In this document: positions 46,468 through 53,877 of the stretch, in pieces
Layout: each line of letters begins with the position of its first letter
Numbering within the stretch: the stretch's first letter is position 1
Assembly (NCBI RefSeq): GCF_900109735.1
Contig: NZ_FOAS01000017.1
Location: 1 to 64,000, forward strand
Reading direction: 5' to 3'
Length of the DNA stretch: 64,000 nucleotides
DNA from: Atopomonas hussainii
GTDB taxonomy: Bacteria; Pseudomonadota; Gammaproteobacteria; Pseudomonadales; Pseudomonadaceae
Translations under genes and position numbers: made by a program
Notes under the pieces: model-generated
Seen by the model: only the letters and a program-made list of their open reading frames with translations
What the model was told of the DNA's origin: nothing
Database searches by the model: none

Positions 46468-49254
46468 TTGCGCTTGATAAGGATCATCTCGGGATTTTTT
46501 CTAGCCCTGACCCTCTTTGGGTCTGTTTCTGCGTGGGCCAACCACCCGGCAGGGCATAACTGGCAACTGCTAATCGACCCCAGCGCACGGCTCAACTTGG
46601 CCGATGTGTCCTCGGCTTTGTATCGCTCGCAATTTCGCCCTGTCGATAGCCGCAGTCTGACGTTTCCCGCCAGCTCAGCCGCTTATTGGCTTAGCGTCGA
46701 GATAGATCCACATGAGCACGAGCGCATGCTGCGCTTATTTGCCCCGGATCTGGACTACCTCGATATTTACCTGCAAGAAAACAGCGAGCTGCTGCGCCAC
46801 GTCAGCACCGGCACACGTCTGCCATTTAGCTCCCGCGCGGCGGCCGATAAAGACTTTTTATTCAGCATCGAACCCAGCGCCCAGCCGCGCCAGCTGATCT
46901 TGCGCCTGCAATCAGAGCGCCCGCTGCGACCACAAATTCAGTTAGGCAAAAGCGCCGAGATTGCCAGCGCCTTACGCAGCGAAGATTTAGTGTTTGGCCT
47001 GCTGTTAGGCGCCTTGCTGATGCTGACCTTATATAACGGCGTGCGCTACTTTTATAACCGCGCCAAGCCGGGGCTTTGGCTAGCCGCCATGCACGGCGCC
47101 TTAATCTTGGCAGCACTGAGCATCACCGGCCATCTAGCCCCTTGGTTCGGTGCCTTTCAAACCCAGCAAGTATGGTTGGCGGATATTGCTCTACTGCTTG
47201 CCTTAGTGGTCATGCTGCTGTTTTTCGGGCGTTTTTTCCGCAATATCTGCCCGCTAACCCCGGTTGAGCGCTGGCTTAACATCGGCGGCGGCGGCCTTGC
47301 CATGCTAGTCACCGCCATCGGCGTGCTGTTGGGGCTGTATATCGGCGAGGTGATTTATTGGCTGGTCGCCCTGTGCTGCTTGCTCACCCTGACCACCGCC
47401 CTCATCCATTGGTTGCGCGGCTTTCAACCTGCCCGACTGCTGGTGCTCGGCAGCGGCTTATTTACCATCACCTATCTGTTCTGCATGCCCGCTTTGCTGG
47501 GCTACATGGCCATCGACAGCCTGAGCATGGCGCATGGCTTGCTGCTAACGGGGGCGGTCAGTGGCTTTCTGCTCAGCATGGCGCTCAGCGAGCGCCAGCA
47601 ATACCTGCTGCGCCTGAGTATCGACCAAGGCCAAGCCAGCGCGGCCAGCCAAGCCGAAAATCGCGCCAAAGGTGAGTTTCTTGCCAAGCTCAGCCACGAA
47701 ATCCGCACGCCACTCAACGGTGTACTGGGTATGGCCGAGCTACTTAACAGCACGCCACTGTCAGCCAAGCAGCGCGACTATGTGCAAACCATTCATAACG
47801 CGGGCAATGAGCTACTGACCTTGCTCAGCGAAATTCTTGATCTGTCCAAGCTGGAAAGCCAGCAGATGGAACTCGAAGAAGCGCCGATCAACCTGCCCAT
47901 GCTGCTCGATGACTGCTTGGAGCAATTCCGCAGCAAGGCCGAACAACAGCACATTGAGCTGATCAGCTACTTTCAACCGCAAACCCCGCACTTACTACAA
48001 GGCGACCCCGCGCGCTTACAACAGGTGATTCGCAGCCTGCTTGAGCAAGCCTTCCTGTCCACCCAAGAAGGCGAAGTCATGCTGGTGGTTGCCGTCGAGC
48101 AGTCGCCGTCGCAACTGCGCATTGCCGTGCAATACAGCGGCAGCGCGCCGGAGAGCGAAACCCTGCAGCTGCTCATGGGCTCGCGTGAAGAACGCCGCCA
48201 AGCGCTGCTCGGCGAGTTGCATGAAGGTCGTTTAGGTCTGCTGATTGCCCGCGAGCTGATCGAACTGATGCACGGCCAATTTGGTGTCGAGCAAGGCAGC
48301 CCCGGCGGCGCAACCTTATGGTTGACCTTGCCACTGTCCGCCGAAGCTTTGGCGCACAGCCAGTTGCCAGATGAGAGCCTGCTGCAAGGCGTACGTATTT
48401 TGGTGGTGGACGACAACGAAACCTGCCGCAAAGTGCTCGAACAGCAGTGCTCCAGCTGGGGCATGCAGGTCAGCAGCGCCGCCTCTGGCCGCGAAGCCTT
48501 ACCGCTGCTGCGCACCAAAGCGCATTTGGGCGAGTTCTTCGATATTGTGTTGCTCGACCAAGACATGCCCGGCATGACCGGCCTACAGCTGGCCACGCGG
48601 ATCAAAGAAGACCCCAACCTTGAGCACGATGTGCTGCTGGTGATGCTCACCGGCATTACCCATGCGCCGAGCAAAATCCTCGCGCGCAACGCCGGTATCC
48701 GCCGCATTCTCAGTAAGCCGGTGGCCGGCTACGTGCTCAAGGCCACGCTCGCCGAAGAAATCGAAGCGCGCCACAAAGGCCTAGCACCAGCCCTGTTTGA
48801 ACAAGAGCCGGTCAGCGACAGCCACAACATGACCCATGTGCCGGGCGACTTCCGCGTACTGGTCGCCGAGGATGACAGCATCTCCACCAAGGTGATTCGC
48901 GGCATGCTCAGTAAGCTGGACATTACCCCCGATACCGCCAGCAACGGCGAGGAAGCGCTAGAGGCAATCAAAAGCCGTCACTACGACTTGGTGCTAATGG
49001 ATTGCCAGATGCCAGTGTTAGATGGCTTCAGCGCCACTGCCAAACTGCGCGAATGGGAACACCGCGAAAACCGCACACGCACCCCGGTGGTGGCGCTCAC
49101 TGCACATATCCTGAGTGAACACCAGCAACGCGCCCGCGAAGTCGGCATGGATGGCCATATGGGCAAGCCCGTCGAACTCTCACAGCTCAAAGAAGTCATT
49201 AACTTCTGGCTGAACGAAAAACAGCGTAATCAGTCCCACGCCAACTCGCTGTAA
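46468..49254 (+). CDS. retS: Hybrid sensor kinase RetS
   Basis: A 928-residue protein. Domains: signal peptide (1-24), periplasmic 7TMR-DISMED2 domain (about 25-170), seven membrane helices (about 180-390), HisKA with [12 protein letters not shown] (His about 409), a HATPase region (510-630), receiver 1 (Asp about 695, LLDQDMPG) and receiver 2 (Asp about 843, LMDCQMPV). RetS blocks GacS and so favours acute over biofilm behaviour. The ATPase boxes look degenerate: SLLEQA replaces the N-box NLLxNA, and the G1 DxGxG is not seen. The start is a TTG. A TATACT lies at 46423-46428. Synteny with PA4856 is good. Confidence 0.88.
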   Translation: MRLIRIISGFFLALTLFGSVSAWANHPAGHNWQLLIDPSARLNLADVSSALYRSQFRPVDSRSLTFPASSAAYWLSVEIDPHEHERMLRLFAPDLDYLDIYLQENSELLRHVSTGTRLPFSSRAAADKDFLFSIEPSAQPRQLILRLQSERPLRPQIQLGKSAEIASALRSEDLVFGLLLGALLMLTLYNGVRYFYNRAKPGLWLAAMHGALILAALSITGHLAPWFGAFQTQQVWLADIALLLALVVMLLFFGRFFRNICPLTPVERWLNIGGGGLAMLVTAIGVLLGLYIGEVIYWLVALCCLLTLTTALIHWLRGFQPARLLVLGSGLFTITYLFCMPALLGYMAIDSLSMAHGLLLTGAVSGFLLSMALSERQQYLLRLSIDQGQASAASQAENRAKGEFLAKLSHEIRTPLNGVLGMAELLNSTPLSAKQRDYVQTIHNAGNELLTLLSEILDLSKLESQQMELEEAPINLPMLLDDCLEQFRSKAEQQHIELISYFQPQTPHLLQGDPARLQQVIRSLLEQAFLSTQEGEVMLVVAVEQSPSQLRIAVQYSGSAPESETLQLLMGSREERRQALLGELHEGRLGLLIARELIELMHGQFGVEQGSPGGATLWLTLPLSAEALAHSQLPDESLLQGVRILVVDDNETCRKVLEQQCSSWGMQVSSAASGREALPLLRTKAHLGEFFDIVLLDQDMPGMTGLQLATRIKEDPNLEHDVLLVMLTGITHAPSKILARNAGIRRILSKPVAGYVLKATLAEEIEARHKGLAPALFEQEPVSDSHNMTHVPGDFRVLVAEDDSISTKVIRGMLSKLDITPDTASNGEEALEAIKSRHYDLVLMDCQMPVLDGFSATAKLREWEHRENRTRTPVVALTAHILSEHQQRAREVGMDGHMGKPVELSQLKEVINFWLNEKQRNQSHANSL

Positions 49255-49274
49255 TCAGTACACTGCTTATCGCT

Positions 49275-49302
49275 AGCGCCGAGATTCACGCGGCGCTTTT
49301 TT
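49275..49302 (+). terminator. retS terminator
   Basis: A 7-bp stem AGCGCCG / CGGCGCT followed by TTTTTT. It ends 16 bases before the marC start. Confidence 0.88.
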
Positions 49303-49317
49303 ATTGCTGAGGTTTTT

Positions 49318-49920
49318 ATGTTGTCGACCCTGTTCAGCCTGTATCTAAAAATGTTGGTGCTTTACGGGCCGTTCTTTGTGCTGTCGTGCTTTATCAGCCT
49401 AACGCCGGGTTTTAGTGATAAAGAAAAACAGCGCTTGGCGTGGCGCGTCGGCTTATCCGTCATGATCGCCAGCATTTTGCTCTACCTGTTCGGTCGACTG
49501 ATCTTCGACGCCTTTGGCATCACCATCGATGCCTTCCGCATTGGTGCCGGCACTGTGCTGTTTATTTCAGCGCTGAGCATGGCGCAAGGCCGCCCTGTGG
49601 TGCAGCCCGACAGCCTCGATCAAGACCCCACTATAGTGCCGCTGACCATTCCGCTCACTGTAGGCCCCGGCACCATCGGTGCGCTGATGGTGATGGGCGC
49701 CAGCCATGAAGACCTGACCAGCAAAGGCTTAACCATTTTGGCGATTGTCCTCGGCAGCCTGACGACCGCCGTCGTGCTGTACCTGTCAGCGCGGATCGAG
49801 CGTTTATTGGGCAAACAGGGGCTGCAAATCCTTAGCCGCCTGATGGGCTTGTTCGTTTGTGCCCTCGCCGCGCAAATTATTTTTACTGGTGTGCGCAATT
49901 ATTTTGGCCTCGGCGGTTAA
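49318..49920 (+). CDS. MarC family membrane protein (UPF0056)
   Basis: A 200-residue protein with six membrane segments and the MarC pattern: YGPFFVLSCFISLTPGFSD near the start and TIPLTVGPGTIGALMVMG in the middle. Despite the name, MarC proteins have no proven role in drug resistance. TGAGG lies five bases before the ATG. It follows the retS terminator directly, so its promoter may overlap the terminator or retS. Confidence 0.9.
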   Translation: MLSTLFSLYLKMLVLYGPFFVLSCFISLTPGFSDKEKQRLAWRVGLSVMIASILLYLFGRLIFDAFGITIDAFRIGAGTVLFISALSMAQGRPVVQPDSLDQDPTIVPLTIPLTVGPGTIGALMVMGASHEDLTSKGLTILAIVLGSLTTAVVLYLSARIERLLGKQGLQILSRLMGLFVCALAAQIIFTGVRNYFGLGG

Positions 49921-49996
49921 CGCCCTGGCCGCTAGCCAGCAAAAATCACAAGCTGCTCAACAGGTTAGCGTGTTACAACGAAAACCATCATTTCCA

Positions 49997-50038
49997 TCGA
50001 TAGTTAAGATAAAAGCCATCGCCTTCTGTCGATAATTC
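49997..50038 (+). promoter_or_regulatory. Direct repeat upstream of the repeat-protein gene
   Basis: TCGATAGTTA (49997-50006) and TCGATAATTC (50029-50038) are 32 bases apart, about three helical turns. They could be a two-site activator target ahead of the hairpin leader. No clear -35/-10 pair was identified. Confidence 0.3.
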
Positions 50039-50050
50039 AAATCCATACAC

Positions 50051-50089
50051 TGGTCCTCGTCAGCAACAACCACGGTTTAACGAGGACCA
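50051..50089 (+). promoter_or_regulatory. 5' leader hairpin that buries the ribosome binding site
   Basis: A perfect 10-bp inverted repeat TGGTCCTCGT (50051-50060) / ACGAGGACCA (50080-50089) with a 19-base loop. The only ribosome site for the next gene, GAGGA (50082-50086), is seven bases before the ATG at 50094 and lies wholly in the 3' arm. Folding would block translation. An unknown trigger (temperature, small RNA, protein or ligand) would open it. Confidence 0.65.
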
Positions 50090-50093
50090 CATC

Positions 50094-50528
50094 ATGAAAA
50101 AGCAACTCTTCACCGCCCTTGCCCTGATCACCCTGAGCGCCGGCGCATTCGCCCAACCCGAACAGCCCACCACCAGCGCCAGCAACGCCATCATCAACAG
50201 CACGGTAATCGCTGAAGATGGTAGCGACCGCACGCCGGGCCTACGCATCGCCGAAGACGGAAGTGACCGCACTCCCGGCCTGCGTATCGCCGAAGACGGC
50301 AGTGACCGCACTCCGGGCCTGCGCATTGCCGAAGACGGCAGTGACCGCACTCCGGGCCTGCGGATCGCTGAAGACGGTAGCGACCGCACTCCAGGCCAGC
50401 GTATCGCCGAAGATGGCAGTGACCGCACTCCGGGCCTGCGTATCGCCGAAGACGGCAGTGACCGCACTCCGGGCCTGCGTATCGCCGAAGACGGTAGCGA
50501 TCGCACCAAAGCCCATCGCCATGCCTAA
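50094..50528 (+). CDS. Exported tandem-repeat protein (13-residue repeats)
   Basis: A 144-residue protein. Residues 1-20 form a signal peptide (MKKQLFTALALITL..., cleavage after AFA). A short linker (QPEQPTTSAS...) precedes seven and a half copies of IAEDGSDRTPGLR, and the C-terminus is KAHRHA. No domain is recognised. I recall Pseudomonas proteins with AE(D/N)GS(D/E)R repeats, sometimes labelled phage infection protein, with no proven role. The copies differ almost only at silent sites (one Leu to Gln in copy 5), which shows selection on the protein. Asp/Glu-Gly-Ser-Asp units could bind calcium. That is speculation. Translation appears gated by the upstream hairpin. Confidence 0.8.
   Translation: MKKQLFTALALITLSAGAFAQPEQPTTSASNAIINSTVIAEDGSDRTPGLRIAEDGSDRTPGLRIAEDGSDRTPGLRIAEDGSDRTPGLRIAEDGSDRTPGQRIAEDGSDRTPGLRIAEDGSDRTPGLRIAEDGSDRTKAHRHA
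50208..50519 (+). repeat. 39-bp tandem repeat array, 8 units
   Basis: Eight consecutive 39-base units start at 50208, 50247, 50286, 50325, 50364, 50403, 50442 and 50481, the last diverging in its final third. Units encode IAEDGSDRTPGLR. Third-position differences are scattered between copies, and copies 3, 4, 6 and 7 are the most alike. There are no spacers, so this is not a CRISPR array. Confidence 0.95.
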
Positions 50529-50538
50529 GTGCAGCCAG

Positions 50539-50562
50539 GGCGGGAGCTCCCACGCTCCCGCC
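50539..50562 (+). terminator. Stem-loop after the repeat-protein gene
   Basis: A 9-bp stem GGCGGGAGC / GCTCCCGCC with a 6-base loop. There is no clear T-tract after it, so it is a likely but unproven terminator. Confidence 0.6.
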
Positions 50563-50691
50563 GCTGGTTTGGCAAACGCTAAATTTCAGCGCTGATCGCC
50601 ACCCATTCGACGCCTAATTACCGCCCTGCCATAGCCCTGATTGAGCACAACCGCTACACTGCGCGCCCCTCTTTCTCCCATGCAGGTCGTC

Positions 50692-51432
50692 ATGCTGTTT
50701 GCTCTGCGCATGCTGCTTTTGTCAGCACACTTTCTGTTCGCCAGTGTTATTGGCCTGCTCATTGGTTTGATTCGCCCCTTTGAACCCGACAACAGCCGTC
50801 TGTGTGCACGCCTGTATTCATGGGGTGGGCGGATTATTCTTGGCTTAGAAATTCGCGCCGAAGTCGAAGCGCTAAAACAGCGCCGCACACCTTGCGTGTA
50901 CGTCGCCAATCATCAGTCCAATTACGACTTATTTGTGCTCGGCACTGTCGTGCCGTACCGCACCGTGAGCATCGGTAAAGACAGCCTCAAGTTCGTGCCA
51001 TTCTTCGGCCAACTGTATTGGCTGGCCGGCAACGTGCTGATTAAACGCGGCCACGCCACGCAAGCCAAGCAAGCCATGCTCGCCTCTACTGACGCTCTGC
51101 AAAACAAAGACACGTCGATCTGGGTATTCGCCGAAGGCACTCGCAACGGCGGCAACAACATGCTGCCGTTTAAAAAAGGCGCGTTCCAAATGGCGATTGC
51201 CGCCGGTGTGCCAATTATTCCGGTCTGCGTGAGCAGCTACCCCAAGCACATGAGCCTGAACGCCCTCAAAGCCGGGCTGATTAAAATTCGCGCACTGGCC
51301 GAGATCCCTACCCATGGCCTGACCATGGAAGATATCCCGCGCCTGATGCAGCAGTGTTTCGAGCAAATGCAAGCCACCATTCGCCAGCTCGATCAAGACA
51401 TCGCCAACGCCCGCAAGGCCGTGCACGCATAA
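50692..51432 (+). CDS. plsC: 1-Acyl-sn-glycerol-3-phosphate acyltransferase
   Basis: A 246-residue membrane-associated enzyme that acylates lysophosphatidic acid to phosphatidic acid. It has an N-terminal hydrophobic segment (about 1-27). The catalytic NHQSNYD (HX4D) is near residue 73, then GQLYWLAGNVLIKR, FAEGTRNGG near 146 and VPIIPVC. The ATG at 50692 has AGGT upstream. ATG 50680 and TTG 50641 are also open. Pseudomonads have several PlsC paralogues, so which one this is cannot be said. Confidence 0.85.
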   Translation: MLFALRMLLLSAHFLFASVIGLLIGLIRPFEPDNSRLCARLYSWGGRIILGLEIRAEVEALKQRRTPCVYVANHQSNYDLFVLGTVVPYRTVSIGKDSLKFVPFFGQLYWLAGNVLIKRGHATQAKQAMLASTDALQNKDTSIWVFAEGTRNGGNNMLPFKKGAFQMAIAAGVPIIPVCVSSYPKHMSLNALKAGLIKIRALAEIPTHGLTMEDIPRLMQQCFEQMQATIRQLDQDIANARKAVHA

Positions 51433-51440
51433 GTCGTTAA

Positions 51441-51468
51441 GCCCTTTGCCGCCTGCGCAAAGGGCCGC
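51441..51468 (+). terminator. plsC terminator
   Basis: An 8-bp stem GCCCTTTG / CAAAGGGC followed by CGCTTT. The T-tract is weak. Confidence 0.65.
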
Positions 51469-51511
51469 TTTACCCCGCCACGTTTATCACCCCATGAGGC
51501 CATATAGCCGA

Positions 51512-51541
51512 GCGCGCTAGACAAACCGTCACCTAGCGCGC
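51512..51541 (+). promoter_or_regulatory. Hairpin in the arfA upstream region
   Basis: A perfect 9-bp stem GCGCGCTAG / CTAGCGCGC with a 12-base loop lies 56-85 bases before arfA. Closer in, CCTACG (51544-51549) can pair with CGTAGG (51582-51587), which overlaps the arfA ribosome site TAGGAG. Confidence 0.45.
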
Positions 51542-51596
51542 ACCCTACGCAGCGTCCACTAATACCCCAAGGATCACTGCACGTAGGAGCCACCCA

Positions 51597-51767
51597 ATGG
51601 CGAAGAAACGCAAAGCCTCAAAAGCCAAAGCCATGGTTTGCCAAACCCAGTTTCGCAGCCGCTGCGAAACACCCGATAAAGGTCGCGGCAGTTACCAAAG
51701 GCACAAAGAAAAAGCCTCGTTGAATAACGAGGCTTTTTCTTTGGCGCGCTTTATTCTTGCGGCTTAG
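51597..51767 (+). CDS. arfA: Alternative ribosome-rescue factor ArfA
   Basis: A 56-codon gene with TAGGAG seven bases before the ATG. The basic N-terminus (MAKKRKASKAKAM) is followed by FRSRCETPDKGRGSYQRHKEK. This aligns with the ArfA core LFRxRVExxKKGKGSYxRK. ArfA recruits RF2 to ribosomes stalled on stop-less mRNAs when trans-translation fails. A strong transcription terminator (51705-51742) lies inside the coding region, before the stop. Most transcripts should therefore be non-stop, so their product is tagged by tmRNA and destroyed unless trans-translation is impaired. The same logic is known for E. coli arfA. The last 17 bases overlap the convergent helicase gene. Confidence 0.85.
   Translation: MAKKRKASKAKAMVCQTQFRSRCETPDKGRGSYQRHKEKASLNNEAFSLARFILAA
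51705..51742. terminator. Intragenic bidirectional terminator in arfA
   Basis: A perfect 17-bp inverted repeat AAAGAAAAAGCCTCGTT / AACGAGGCTTTTTCTTT with a GAAT loop. GC-rich core, T-tract on the right arm and A-tract on the left arm make it an intrinsic terminator in both directions. It lies inside arfA and just beyond the stop of the facing helicase gene (51751). Confidence 0.92.
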
Positions 51768-53106
51768 GCTTGCGCCGTGGCGGAGCAAAGCCATCGGCAC
51801 TGCCGACGGTGGCTGGCACATCGTTGCCACGCGGTTTGGCAGGGCGTTTAGCGGCTGGCTTTTTGCCTGTTTTAGAGGCGCTTTTGCCGCTGTCTTTTTT
51901 GCCGTCTTTGTCTTTCTTCTTTTTCTTACCCACGGCTTTGCCAGAGGCTTTGAGCTTTTTCGGCCCTTGATAGCTGCCTGCCAGTTCTTTGATCTGGCGC
52001 TTCTCGAAACGCAGTTTGAGGTAGCGCTCGATGCTGGACATTAAGTTCCAGTCGTTCGGGCAAATCAGCGAGATCACTAAGCCGCCGGCGCCCGCGCGAC
52101 CGGTACGGCCAATACGGTGCACGTATTCGTCACCGGAGTGCGCCATGTCGAAGTTGATCACCAACTCCAACTCGGCCACATCCAAGCCGCGCGCGGCCAC
52201 ATCGGTAGCCACCAGCACGCTGAACTCGCCGCGCTTAAAGCGCGCCATGATTTCTTTGCGCTCGTCGTGCTGTTTTTCGCCATGCAGCACATACACCTTG
52301 TGCTTGCAGGCACGCAGCACGCCGCCTAAGCGGTCGGCTTGCGCACGGGTATTGGTGAACACCATGGCCTTGGTGAATTGCTCATGCGCCAACAGCCATT
52401 GCAGCTGACGCTCTTTATGCGCCACATCATCGCTGGTGATGATCTGCTGGACGACCTCTGGGTTCAGCTCGCGCACGCTGTGCAAGCGTAAAAACTTCGG
52501 CTCGCGCAGCACCTGATCAATCACCCGGCCCATTGCTGCACCGCCGACGGTGGCGGAAAACAGTAAGGTCTGCCGCTCTTTATTGCACGGTGCCACCAGC
52601 TTGAGCACGTCTTCAGCAAAGCCCATATCAAGCATGCGGTCGGCTTCGTCGAGCACCAGTACTTCGACATCATCCAGCAGCAGGCTACCGGCCTCTAAAT
52701 GCTCGAGCAGGCGACCGGGGGTGCCGATCACCACCTCGGGGTTCTTGCGCAAATAAGCCGCTTGCTCTTTAAAGCCTTCGCCGCCGGTGACCAGCTCGGC
52801 CTTTAAAAAGGTGAAACGGGCAAAGCGGCTGAACTCGCGCAGGGTTTGCTGCGCCAACTCGCGGGTGGGCAGCAAAATCAGCGCGCGCGTCGCCGCTTGG
52901 GGTTTGTCTTCGGCTTGCAGACGCTGCAGCAACGGCAGCAAAAACGCGGCGGTCTTGCCGCTGCCGGTTTGCGCCGTCACGCACAGATCATCACCGGCCA
53001 ACGCAGCAGGTATCGCTTGCAGCTGGACTTCGGTGGGCTGGGTAAATTGCAACGCATCAACGGCTTTGAGCAAACGCTCAGACAAGCCAAAGTCGGTAAA
53101 GGCCAT
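51751..53106 (-). CDS. DEAD-box ATP-dependent RNA helicase (SrmB/RhlE-like)
   Basis: A 451-residue helicase. Motifs: Q motif (FTQPTEVQLQAIP), Walker A AQTGSGKT, PTRELA, VLDEADRMLDMGF, SAT, VATDVAARGLDV, HRIGRTGRAG. The C-terminal tail (about 365-451) is Lys/Ala-rich and disordered (KKKKKDKDGKK), likely for RNA binding. SrmB-type proteins help 50S ribosome assembly and RNA turnover. The ATG at 53106 (MAFTDFGL) is preferred. An ATG ten codons upstream (53136) is possible. It is divergent from bluB. Confidence 0.9.
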   Translation of the reverse strand: MAFTDFGLSERLLKAVDALQFTQPTEVQLQAIPAALAGDDLCVTAQTGSGKTAAFLLPLLQRLQAEDKPQAATRALILLPTRELAQQTLREFSRFARFTFLKAELVTGGEGFKEQAAYLRKNPEVVIGTPGRLLEHLEAGSLLLDDVEVLVLDEADRMLDMGFAEDVLKLVAPCNKERQTLLFSATVGGAAMGRVIDQVLREPKFLRLHSVRELNPEVVQQIITSDDVAHKERQLQWLLAHEQFTKAMVFTNTRAQADRLGGVLRACKHKVYVLHGEKQHDERKEIMARFKRGEFSVLVATDVAARGLDVAELELVINFDMAHSGDEYVHRIGRTGRAGAGGLVISLICPNDWNLMSSIERYLKLRFEKRQIKELAGSYQGPKKLKASGKAVGKKKKKDKDGKKDSGKSASKTGKKPAAKRPAKPRGNDVPATVGSADGFAPPRRKPKPQE

Positions 53107-53220
53107 GGGCAACTCAATCAAATTTATCCGGTGCATAGTGTACCTGCTTGACTGCGGTCTTGTTCCCCGCCGCGTGCGATTGGCTAGAATGCACGCCCAA
53201 ACCGTTGATGAGGTCTGCCT

Positions 53221-53877
53221 GTGAGCGACCACGCCTTTAGCGCTGCCGAGCGCGCCGCGGTGTACCGCGCCATTGCCGAGCGCCGCGACATGCGCCACTT
53301 CGCGCCCAACCAGTCGATCGGCGCCGAACAGCTTGCGCGCCTGCTCAACGCCGCCCATCAGGCGCCCAGCGTGGGGCTGATGCAGCCGTGGCGGTTTATC
53401 CGCATCACCGACCCCAGCCTGCGCGCGCGCATCGCCGATTTAGTGGAAAGCGAGCGCCAGCTCACCGCCGAAGCACTCGGCCCGCGTAAAGCCGAGTTTT
53501 TGCAGTTGAAAGTAGAAGGCATCCGTGACTGCGCCGAGCTGTTAGTGGTAGCGCTGGCCGACCAGCGCGAACAGCACATTTTTGGCCGCCGCACCCTGCC
53601 GCAGATGGATTTAGCCTCCGCCGCGTGCGCCATCCAAAACCTTTGGCTGGCGGCGCGTGCCGAAGGTTTAGGCCTTGGTTGGGTGTCGCTGTTCGACCCA
53701 CAAGCGCTTGGCGAGCTGCTGAATATTCCCGCCGGTGGCGAGGCGATTGCGATTCTCTGCCTCGGCCCTGTAGAGGCGTTTTACGCCAAGCCCATGCTGG
53801 TGGAGCAAGGCTGGCGTGAGCCGCAGCCTCTGTCCGCCCTGCTCGCGGAAAACCACTGGCCGGAGGCCGCCGAATGA
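53221..53877 (+). CDS. bluB: 5,6-Dimethylbenzimidazole synthase BluB
   Basis: A 218-residue flavin destructase of the nitroreductase fold. Motifs are RRDMRHF at the N-terminus, [15 protein letters not shown], and [11 protein letters not shown] in the C-terminal half. It breaks reduced FMN with oxygen to give the lower ligand of B12. The start is a GTG with TGAGG eight bases upstream. It is the first gene of the cob operon and overlaps cobQ by four bases. In P. aeruginosa other cob genes sit between bluB and cobQ (recalled); here they do not. Confidence 0.94.
   Translation: MSDHAFSAAERAAVYRAIAERRDMRHFAPNQSIGAEQLARLLNAAHQAPSVGLMQPWRFIRITDPSLRARIADLVESERQLTAEALGPRKAEFLQLKVEGIRDCAELLVVALADQREQHIFGRRTLPQMDLASAACAIQNLWLAARAEGLGLGWVSLFDPQALGELLNIPAGGEAIAILCLGPVEAFYAKPMLVEQGWREPQPLSALLAENHWPEAAE

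Noticed and set aside
50208-50519. Regular repeats that could suggest a CRISPR array
   Set aside because: The 39-base units are directly abutting with no spacers, lie inside an exported-protein gene, and no cas genes are nearby.
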